A stretch of 57,345 nucleotides of DNA from a virus, in the IMG/VR virus record IMGVR_UViG_3300009418_002352, positions 1 to 57,345 of that record. One strand, 5' to 3'. The first letter of the stretch is position 1. Each line of letters starts with the position of its first letter. The notes beneath the pieces were generated by a model. That model made no database searches. It saw nothing but the letters and a program-made list of their open reading frames with translations, and was not told the origin of the DNA. Below are positions 14,220-21,159 of the stretch, one piece after another. A program made the position numbers and the translations under genes.

Positions 14220-16130
14220 ATGAGATTAGCAGACTATGTAATCCAATTCCTTGAAGAGTATGGAGTAGAACATATCTTTACAGTATGTGGAGGAGGCTCA
14301 GTATTTCTAAACGATGCACTTGGACAGTCAAAGAAAATAAAATATGTAGCAATGCACCATGAACAAGCAGCGTCAATGGCAGCAGAAGGATATGCTCGTA
14401 TTAAGAATAGCTTGGGAGTTGTTATGGTTACCTCTGGCCCTGGTGGTACTAACTCTATCACTGGTTGTGCTGGTGCTTGGACTGATAACATCCCGCATCT
14501 CACGATTAGTGGGCAAGTTTTTCTAAATCAGACAATTAACGAGCATCCAGGATTAAGAACATTAGGTATACAAGAAATTAATATCATTGATATAGTCAAA
14601 CCTATTACTAAGTATGCAGTGCAAATTAAAGATCCATTAAAAATAAGATATCATTTAGAGAAAGCTCTCTATTTAGCAACTCATGGAAGAAATGGCCCTG
14701 TATGGCTTGATATTCCTGCTAACATACAGAATGCTAACATCAATCCAGAAGCATTAGATAAATGGTTAGGACTTTTAACATATCCGTCCGATGAAGCGAA
14801 TGTACATAAAGCTCTATCAGAACAAGTATCAAGGGTAGTAGAGCTTTTAAAAACATCTAAACGTCCTATCTTTCATATTGGACAAGGTATACGCTTTGCA
14901 GAGGCAGAGGAATACTTTAAGAATTTAGTTGAATACCATAACGTGCCTTTCTTAACAGCAAGAAATGGTAACGATTTATTTAGCTTTGACCATGTTCTTA
15001 ATATAGGTAGACCAGGTACTTTTGCCCAAAGAGGAGCAAACTTTGCAGTACAAACCTCTGATGTTTATATTGCTATAGGAACACGTCTATCTCTAGCACA
15101 AACTGGGTATAATGCCAAGGACTATGCTCGTAATGCTAAAATAGTTATGGTAGATATTGATCAAGCAGAACTAGACAAAGATACTGTTCCTATTGATATT
15201 AAGATTAATGCTGACGCTAAAGACTTCTTGATAGAATTAGACATACAAATGTGTGAAAAAACAGCAACAGTCTGGAGTTACTATGAGTGGTCAGATTGGA
15301 TTAATCAATGCCAAGAATGGAAACTTAAATATCCAGCAATAACAGATGAACAGAGAGAACAAAAGTCATTTGTCAATACATATCACTTTATAGATGTACT
15401 ATCAGACTTATTAGAGCCAGATGATGTTATAGTAACTGACATGGGATTTGCTTTTCAGTGTACTCATCAAGCCTTTAGAAATAAAGAAGGGCAAAGATTA
15501 ATAACTAATTGTGGCCTTGCTTCTATGGGATGGGGATTACCAGCAGCAATTGGAGCAGCTTTTGCTAGTGAAAAACCTTGTCCACATGATAGTGATGGTG
15601 CAGCCTCTGGAAGTTGTCCTTCTTGTTTAGCTATTAGTAAGGCACCACATAATAAGATTAGAGGTAGAGTTATATGTATAGCAGGTGATGGTGGACTTCA
15701 AATGACGATACAGGAAATGGCTACTATTAATCATCATCAACTACCTATTAAGTTATTCGTATTTAACAATGAAGGTTATACTACACTTAAGCAAACATAT
15801 GAACTTGGATTTGAAGGTAGATTAATGGGTGTTAATGAAAGTTCCGGGCTTTCATTTCCTAGTTTTGGACAAATTGCTTCTGCTTATGGGTTTAAACATC
15901 TGATACTAGGAGACCATATAGGATTAAAAGAAATTACAAAAGCAGTTATTGATGAAAGAGGACCAATATTGTGTCAACTGCTAGTAGACCCTGATCAAAG
16001 ACAGATGCCAATGGCTATTAACAGAAGAAATGAAGATGGCAGCTTTAATCCTACTTCAATAGAAGATGCGTGGCCCTTTCTAGACCCTGAAGAAGTTAAA
16101 CAAAATCTGGAAATAGCGAATGGAATGTAG
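14220..16130 (+). CDS. TPP-dependent enzyme, acetolactate-synthase fold
   Basis: 636 aa with GAGAGGA upstream. All three domains of the family are present: N-terminal pyrimidine-binding domain with catalytic Glu48 (MHHEQAA), a central domain (about 195-335), and a C-terminal domain with the Mg/diphosphate motif GDGG (489-492) and NNEGY (516-520). Relatives in surface-sugar clusters build or break ketose/branched-sugar C-C bonds. An insertion at about 451-478 contains CPH and CPSC, a zinc-knuckle-like loop just before the cofactor motif. Flanking cupin, SDR and methyltransferase genes support sugar biosynthesis rather than amino-acid synthesis. Confidence 0.85.
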   Translation: MRLADYVIQFLEEYGVEHIFTVCGGGSVFLNDALGQSKKIKYVAMHHEQAASMAAEGYARIKNSLGVVMVTSGPGGTNSITGCAGAWTDNIPHLTISGQVFLNQTINEHPGLRTLGIQEINIIDIVKPITKYAVQIKDPLKIRYHLEKALYLATHGRNGPVWLDIPANIQNANINPEALDKWLGLLTYPSDEANVHKALSEQVSRVVELLKTSKRPIFHIGQGIRFAEAEEYFKNLVEYHNVPFLTARNGNDLFSFDHVLNIGRPGTFAQRGANFAVQTSDVYIAIGTRLSLAQTGYNAKDYARNAKIVMVDIDQAELDKDTVPIDIKINADAKDFLIELDIQMCEKTATVWSYYEWSDWINQCQEWKLKYPAITDEQREQKSFVNTYHFIDVLSDLLEPDDVIVTDMGFAFQCTHQAFRNKEGQRLITNCGLASMGWGLPAAIGAAFASEKPCPHDSDGAASGSCPSCLAISKAPHNKIRGRVICIAGDGGLQMTIQEMATINHHQLPIKLFVFNNEGYTTLKQTYELGFEGRLMGVNESSGLSFPSFGQIASAYGFKHLILGDHIGLKEITKAVIDERGPILCQLLVDPDQRQMPMAINRRNEDGSFNPTSIEDAWPFLDPEEVKQNLEIANGM

Positions 16131-16224
16131 TAATTGCTTATCTAACATTAATATAATATATTGCCCGTTAATGAAAGTATGGTTTTGCAAACCTTGTCAT
16201 AAAGCAATCTGCCACTTAATATAA
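16120..16224 (+). CDS. Zinc-type microprotein
   Basis: 34 aa from ATG 16120, overlapping the end of the TPP-enzyme gene. MECSNC, then YCP, then WFCKPCHKAICH: enough Cys/His for a small zinc ribbon. Fills the gap before the PfpI gene. Confidence 0.5.
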   Translation: MECSNCLSNINIIYCPLMKVWFCKPCHKAICHLI

Positions 16225-16237
16225 ATGGAGGTATAAA

Positions 16238-16774
16238 ATGACTAGCGCAATCATAGTAACTGGAGCCCAGGTACAAGATCACGAGTTTATATATCCATAC
16301 TATCGACTACAAGAGGAAGGATATACGGTAGATGTAGCTGTCAGAGGTGGGCAAGAAGTACTTGGATATTATGGAACTAAGATACCTGTGACTTGTGATA
16401 TACCAAATGTTGATGAATTAGATATAAGATCTTATTATGATTTACTTGTCTTGCCTGGTGGAGCTAAGGCAATGGAATATATGAGACAAGACCTTGAAAT
16501 CATAAATTTTATTGCGGAATTCCATGCCCAAGGCGGAATTATAGCAAGTATATGTCATGGGGCACAACTTTTAATCTCTGCTGGACTAGTTAGAAATAAA
16601 GTGATATCAGGTTATTATAGTATAAAAGATGATATTATAAATGCAGGAGGAGTATGGGGTAATGATCCAGTTACTAAGGATGATAGAATAATTACTTCTC
16701 CACATTATAAATACTTAGGTCAGTGGATGAAACAAGTAATTACTGAAATGAATTTTGCTGGAAGAAATTTTTAA
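16238..16774 (+). CDS. DJ-1/PfpI family protein
   Basis: 178 aa with TGGAGG upstream. YDLLVLPGGAKAMEYMRQD and IASICHGAQLLISAG (nucleophile Cys106 in the elbow) are hallmarks of the DJ-1/PfpI glutamine-amidotransferase-like fold. Known members include deglycases, glyoxalases and proteases. It is stop-start coupled to the phosphatase-like gene. It may detoxify reactive sugar intermediates (inference). Confidence 0.82.
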   Translation: MTSAIIVTGAQVQDHEFIYPYYRLQEEGYTVDVAVRGGQEVLGYYGTKIPVTCDIPNVDELDIRSYYDLLVLPGGAKAMEYMRQDLEIINFIAEFHAQGGIIASICHGAQLLISAGLVRNKVISGYYSIKDDIINAGGVWGNDPVTKDDRIITSPHYKYLGQWMKQVITEMNFAGRNF

Positions 16775-17232
16775 TGAAAATTTTATTTGTATGCTATGCT
16801 AACATAGGTAGAAGCCAAGTAGCAGAGGAATACTTTAAACAACTTACTAACCATGTATATGGATTTACAACATGCTCTGCTGGTATAGGAGTTGACCAAC
16901 TAAGTTATCAAAACAATGAAATTAGTTTTAAAGTAGAGGATTCACCTTATCATCGTTCAATAGACTATTGCAAAGAAAAACTTCATATAGATATATCTGA
17001 AAAACTTAAATTGCAATTAAGTATAGATTTATGTAGACATGCTGATAAAGTAATAATGATATGTGAGAAACAACTTTGGCCCAGTTATTTATATGGACAA
17101 GATCATTCTTTTACAGATAAGTTAATCCACTGGAATATACCTGATACACCAGGATTAAGTGATGAAGAGTCTTGGAAGATATGGGATAGTGTAATGATAA
17201 AGACAGAAGAACTAGTACAGGAGATAATATGA
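16774..17232 (+). CDS. Low-molecular-weight phosphatase-like protein
   Basis: 152 aa. FVCYANIGRSQVAEEYF at the N terminus has the CX5R(S) phosphate loop (Cys7, Arg13) of LMW tyrosine phosphatases and arsenate reductases; WNIPDTPG supplies the general-acid Asp. It could remove a phosphate from a sugar phosphate or a protein; a stand-in for the missing heptose-bisphosphate phosphatase is speculative. Confidence 0.78.
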   Translation: MKILFVCYANIGRSQVAEEYFKQLTNHVYGFTTCSAGIGVDQLSYQNNEISFKVEDSPYHRSIDYCKEKLHIDISEKLKLQLSIDLCRHADKVIMICEKQLWPSYLYGQDHSFTDKLIHWNIPDTPGLSDEESWKIWDSVMIKTEELVQEII

Positions 17233-17936
17233 GAGAATTTAATCTACTACAAGACCTCCCACAATCTACAGAACCTCGAATAGTTAGCCCTACTACTAGA
17301 ACAATTAAGAATAGAATTATTGCTTCAGAACGTGAAGGAGAATTCTATGATGGAGATAGAAACAATGGATATGGAGGATATGAGTATGATGGAAGATGGA
17401 ATCCAGTAGCAGGAAGAATCATTAAAGAATATAATATAGAGAATTATGATAATATATTACATGTTGGAAGTGATAAAGGATTTTTGTTGTATGAACTTCA
17501 CAACAGAAATGATACTTTATACTTAAATGGTATAGAAGTATCTGACTATGCTTTTGACCATACTATTGATGAAGCTTATCATGCTATCCGTAAACAAGAT
17601 TCTTTTAGAGAAATCCCATCTATAGATCATGTGTTTGACTTTATAATAGCCATTGGGCCAGTATACTCTCTAAGTCTACCAGATGCTATCAATTTACTAA
17701 AGGAAATACAACGAACAGGAAAGGGTAAGAGCTTTATAACATTAGGTGCATTTGAAACAGAGGAAGAGGAAAGATTATTTAGACAGTGGACTCTATTAGG
17801 TACTACTATACTATCAAAGGATGATTGGAGGGAAGTATTAGAGCATGTAGGTTATACAGGAGACTACTGGTTTAATACAGCTAAAACACTTAATCTTATT
17901 GAAGAGTATGATAGATTGTCAGAACTACATGAATAA
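17229..17936 (+). CDS. SAM-dependent methyltransferase-like protein
   Basis: 235 aa, overlapping the previous gene by 4 nt. NILHVGSDKGFLLYEL matches motif I of class I methyltransferases, though with VGSDKG rather than the common GxGxG. FDFIIAIGPVYSL fits motif IV. N-terminal 70 aa are polar (DGDRNNGYGGYEYDGRWNP). Context suggests methylation of a sugar or glycan. Confidence 0.65.
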   Translation: MREFNLLQDLPQSTEPRIVSPTTRTIKNRIIASEREGEFYDGDRNNGYGGYEYDGRWNPVAGRIIKEYNIENYDNILHVGSDKGFLLYELHNRNDTLYLNGIEVSDYAFDHTIDEAYHAIRKQDSFREIPSIDHVFDFIIAIGPVYSLSLPDAINLLKEIQRTGKGKSFITLGAFETEEEERLFRQWTLLGTTILSKDDWREVLEHVGYTGDYWFNTAKTLNLIEEYDRLSELHE

Positions 17937-18699
17937 TAAGCTAAAAGATAAGAACATCTTAATAACAGGAGCTTCTAGAGGTCTAGGAGCTGTTGCCGCT
18001 GTAGAATTTGCTAAGCAAGGAGCTAAATTAGCATTAATAGCTCGATCTGAAGATAAACTTTATGATGTTAGAATGAAATGTGAAACTCCTTCATTACATA
18101 TAAGTATCTCTGCTGATTTAACAATTGAAGAAGACTTTTTTAGAGCTATGACTGCTGTACAAACATGGTTTGGAGATACAGATGTAGTATTACATTGCTT
18201 AGGAGGTGGACTAGGATACAAAGATTATCTCTTAAATAATATTCAACTAATGGATCTCTTTAACTTAAATATAGGAGTTGCTGCAAGAATTAATAACCAT
18301 ATAGTCCCTGATATGATTGCACAAAAGTCAGGAAATATAGTGCATGTAGGTTCTATAGCTTCAAGTGAAGGAGTAGGTTCTGTAGGATATAATACAGTTA
18401 AATCAGCACTGGCAGGTTATGTTAGAAGTTTAGGAAGAGAGTTAGCACATCACAATGTCATCTGTACCGGAATTCTTCCAGGTGGTTTTATCTCCCCAGG
18501 AAATTCAATGGCTAGACTTGCAGAATCAAATCCAGAAGTATATAATGATTTCATCATCGAAAGGCTTCCAAGGAATAGTATGGGGCAAACCGACGAACTC
18601 CTCCCTATGTTATCCTTACTATGTTCCGAGGATGCATCAATGATGAGTGGATGTATGGTTCCTATAGATGCTGGAGAAGGTAGAGCTTATGCTTTATGA
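17929..18699 (+). CDS. Short-chain dehydrogenase/reductase
   Basis: 256 aa from ATG 17929, at the end of the methyltransferase gene. NAD(P)-binding ITGASRGLGAVAA, catalytic Ser in HVGSIASSEG and YNTVK for the Tyr-x-x-x-Lys pair, and ILPGGFISPG after it. A classical SDR of usual length. Likely reduces a keto-sugar or similar intermediate made by neighbours. Confidence 0.88.
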   Translation: MNNKLKDKNILITGASRGLGAVAAVEFAKQGAKLALIARSEDKLYDVRMKCETPSLHISISADLTIEEDFFRAMTAVQTWFGDTDVVLHCLGGGLGYKDYLLNNIQLMDLFNLNIGVAARINNHIVPDMIAQKSGNIVHVGSIASSEGVGSVGYNTVKSALAGYVRSLGRELAHHNVICTGILPGGFISPGNSMARLAESNPEVYNDFIIERLPRNSMGQTDELLPMLSLLCSEDASMMSGCMVPIDAGEGRAYAL

Positions 18700-18778
18700 T
18701 ATTATACTACATCTCTTTTCTGGAAGTGGAGTAGCACTGTGGGTTATGTATGGAATTGGTTGGATGAAGTTTGTGTGA
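18689..18778 (+). CDS. Single-pass membrane microprotein
   Basis: 29 aa from ATG 18689, with GGAGAAGG upstream, overlapping the SDR end. The sequence is almost entirely hydrophobic (LFSGSGVALWVMYGIGWM), consistent with one transmembrane helix. Function unknown; possible holin-like or regulator peptide. Confidence 0.5.
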   Translation: MLYDIILHLFSGSGVALWVMYGIGWMKFV

Positions 18779-18779
18779 T

Positions 18780-18992
18780 ATGCCATCAATACGTAGTTCT
18801 GAGTTAACTAAAGAACATATCAAGTTACTAACTCTTGTTTCTGAAGGATATGAAGGAAAAGATTTAAGCAGAATATTGTTTTGTCATAACTCAACTGTTA
18901 AACGTCTCATGTCTGACATATTCGAAAAATTAGGAGCAAACAATCGTGCCCACGCTGTAGGGATTGCCTACCGAACTGGCAAACTAACCTAG
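18780..18992 (+). CDS. Solo LuxR-type HTH regulator
   Basis: 70 aa from ATG 18780, 1 nt after the membrane microprotein. LTKEHIKLLTLVSEGYEGKD and the helix STVKRLMSDIFEKLGANNRA match the GerE/LuxR DNA-binding domain, with no receiver or ligand domain. It lies beside the first intergenic repeat, whose palindromes are candidate binding sites. Confidence 0.8.
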   Translation: MPSIRSSELTKEHIKLLTLVSEGYEGKDLSRILFCHNSTVKRLMSDIFEKLGANNRAHAVGIAYRTGKLT

Positions 18993-19115
18993 TAGGTGCC
19001 AAAAAACGTTTTCTAGGGCGATTCTAGGGGGTCAAACCTGGTTTCAGGTATCAACCGTCACCTAACCCAAAATTAGGCCGTAAATCGACTGACATGCAAA
19101 TTCTCTGGGGTATTA
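18993..19115. repeat. Intergenic repeat E1 (AAAACGTTTT family)
   Basis: 123 nt with no gene. Contains the palindrome AAAACGTTTT (19003-19012), two CTAGG motifs and GGGGTCAAACCTGG (19028-19041; the identical 14-mer occurs in E3 at 39346). CCGTCACCTA (19055-19064) also recurs at 300-309. ACATGCA near the uracil-glycosylase start recurs in E2. One of five similar intergenic blocks, richer in G+C than surrounding genes. Confidence 0.65.
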
Positions 19116-19721
19116 ATGGAAGGACAAGAGAGACAGAAATTAATAGATCTTAACTTACTTATTAAGAATTGTACGGATTGCAAACTCTATAAGGTTAGAA
19201 ATAATACTGTTCCAGGCTCTGGCCCTGTACCAGCAGATATAATGTTTATAGGAGAGGGACCAGGTTATAACGAAGATAGAGAAGGAGAACCTTTTAGTGG
19301 CCCATCTGGAAGATTCTTAATGAGATTGCTATCTTCAATAGGACTGACCAGAGCAGAAGTATTTCTAGCAAATATGATTAAATGTAGAGCGCCAGGTGAT
19401 AGAGATCCTCAAGTGGATGAGATATTAGAATGCAGTAAATATTTAGATAGACAAATAGAGTTAGTTGACCCTAAGTTAATCGTCACTCTAGGTAGATACT
19501 CAACATCTAAATTCTTAAAGTTTAGTAATATGACAGACGTTAGAGGTCAAGTGAAAGAGTTAAACGGGAGGTACATTCTTCCTATCATGCATCCTGCTGC
19601 TGCTCTTCGTAATATTAGATTTGAAGAACCAATAAGAGAGGACTTTAAGTTAATACCAAGGATAATGGAACTACCTAAACTAAAAGTAGTACAACCTACA
19701 AAACAAATGGAGCTATTCTAA
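19116..19721 (+). CDS. Family 4 uracil-DNA glycosylase-like protein
   Basis: 201 aa. Removes uracil from DNA in known members. Four cysteines (C19, C22, C90, C106) fit the iron-sulfur cluster; motif 1 is IGEGPGYNEDREGEPF and motif 2 is MHPAAAL. Length is usual. Stop-start coupled to the SIS isomerase. A phage gene may guard against uracil arising from its own dCTP deaminase, or process viral DNA. Confidence 0.87.
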   Translation: MEGQERQKLIDLNLLIKNCTDCKLYKVRNNTVPGSGPVPADIMFIGEGPGYNEDREGEPFSGPSGRFLMRLLSSIGLTRAEVFLANMIKCRAPGDRDPQVDEILECSKYLDRQIELVDPKLIVTLGRYSTSKFLKFSNMTDVRGQVKELNGRYILPIMHPAAALRNIRFEEPIREDFKLIPRIMELPKLKVVQPTKQMELF

Positions 19722-20392
19722 TGACTGAACGTGACCCAAAATATGATTTTATACATCAATACTTAATAGATATTTCTAATCTTGCTTTATCTATTTCTCA
19801 TAATGAATTAGAAATGATGGTAGATAGCTTGGTTAACCTTCGAAACAGAGAAGGAAGATTATTTTGTATAGGAGTAGGAGGTGGAGCAGCTAATGCGTCA
19901 CATGCTGTTAATGACTTTAGAAAGATATGTAATATAGAAGCTTATGCTCCTACAGACAATGTAGCAGAGTTGACTGCTCGTACTAACGATGAAGGATGGG
20001 ATACTATCTTTGAAGAGTGGTTACGTGTTAGTAAGATAAATTGGAAGGATGGAATATTTGTTTTCTCTGTAGGAGGTGGTGATTTACTTAATAAAGTAAG
20101 TGTTCCTATATGTAATGCTTTTAATACTGATAAACACCCTTTGATACTTGGAATTGTAGGACGTGATGGAGGTGAGACAAAACGTCAAGGTGATAGAGTA
20201 ATAGTAATTCCAACATTTAATGAGGATTTAGTAACAGCATATACAGAGTCATTCCAAATCATACTTTTACATGCTATAGTATTTCATCCTAAGTTAATGG
20301 TTAATAAAGGTAAATGGGAGAGTATAGAAAAACAATCGCCTTGTCCATTTTGTGGAAAAGATTTTTGTATGGAGAGACATTATGAACATTAA
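19721..20392 (+). CDS. SIS-domain sugar-phosphate isomerase, GmhA-like
   Basis: 223 aa. FCIGVGGGAANASHAVNDFRK is the phosphate-binding SIS motif of sedoheptulose-7-phosphate isomerases, followed by ELTARTNDEGWDTIFEEWL and a second phosphate loop (VFSVGGGD). The C-terminal 30 aa carry an added knuckle CPFCGKDFCMERH not usual in GmhA. The adjoining transaldolase could supply sedoheptulose-7-phosphate. Confidence 0.82.
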   Translation: MTERDPKYDFIHQYLIDISNLALSISHNELEMMVDSLVNLRNREGRLFCIGVGGGAANASHAVNDFRKICNIEAYAPTDNVAELTARTNDEGWDTIFEEWLRVSKINWKDGIFVFSVGGGDLLNKVSVPICNAFNTDKHPLILGIVGRDGGETKRQGDRVIVIPTFNEDLVTAYTESFQIILLHAIVFHPKLMVNKGKWESIEKQSPCPFCGKDFCMERHYEH

Positions 20393-21083
20393 GATATTTG
20401 CAGATGGTGCTGTACTAGAAGACTTTATAACACTAGACCAAGATGACATTATAAAAGGCTTTACTACTAATCCCTCTTTAATGAGAGCGGCAGGTGTCCC
20501 AAACTATATGGACTTTGCTCGCATATTAACTCGTCTCATCAAGGATAAACCAATCAGTCTTGAAGTATTTGCAAATGATTGGACTGAAATGGAAAGACAA
20601 GCTCGAATACTTGCTCAGTTAGGAGATAATGTATATGTAAAAATACCAATTACTGATACATTTGGAGATTCTACAGAGTATGTAGTCCATAGATTAAGTG
20701 CAGAAGGTATCAAGGTTAACGTAACTGCTATAATGACTACAGACCAAGTTAAAGATATTATAGGATTTACTAATGTAGATGTACCTTGTTACATTTCAGT
20801 CTTTGCAGGACGTATAGCTAATACTGGTATAGACCCTATGCCTATAATGAAGAGATGTGTAGAAATACTAGAGACTAATAACTCTAATGCAGAACTAATA
20901 TGGGCTAGTCCTAGAGAACTTTTAAATATATATCAGGCAGATGAGGTTGGTTGTCACATCATTACAGTTACCAATACTATACTTAGTAACATGTATTTAA
21001 TAGGGAAAGACTTAACGGAATATTCTTTGGAAACTGTTAAAATGTTCTATGACGATGCGGAAGCTTCTAAATATGTGATATAA
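20382..21083 (+). CDS. talC: Transaldolase, TalC/small-subfamily
   Basis: 233 aa from ATG 20382, overlapping the isomerase; GGAGAG precedes it. GFTTNPSLMRAAG, LEVFA, YVKIPIT with the Schiff-base Lys, VNVTAIMT and a YISVFAGRI strand follow the transaldolase barrel. Length matches the small TalC/FSA subfamily carried by many phages. Transfers a dihydroxyacetone unit between sugar phosphates, here likely linked to heptose supply or pentose-phosphate flux. Confidence 0.88.
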   Translation: MNIKIFADGAVLEDFITLDQDDIIKGFTTNPSLMRAAGVPNYMDFARILTRLIKDKPISLEVFANDWTEMERQARILAQLGDNVYVKIPITDTFGDSTEYVVHRLSAEGIKVNVTAIMTTDQVKDIIGFTNVDVPCYISVFAGRIANTGIDPMPIMKRCVEILETNNSNAELIWASPRELLNIYQADEVGCHIITVTNTILSNMYLIGKDLTEYSLETVKMFYDDAEASKYVI

Positions 21084-21094
21084 CTATAAATTCA

Positions 21095-21145
21095 TTGACA
21101 CTGTAGGAGTTATATGGTACAATGGATAGACAGTTTTCCTACAGT
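21095..21145 (+). promoter_or_regulatory. Sigma-70 promoter with flanking inverted repeat
   Basis: TTGACA (21095-21100), 17-nt spacer, TACAAT (21118-21123). An inverted repeat ACTGTAGGA (21098-21106 region, starting at the last -35 bases) and TCCTACAGT (21137-21145) brackets the -10 and the start site, as an operator or a leader hairpin would. It serves the helicase gene at 21160, whose site CAGGGAG follows. Confidence 0.7.
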
Positions 21146-21159
21146 TTTCAGGGAGTACA

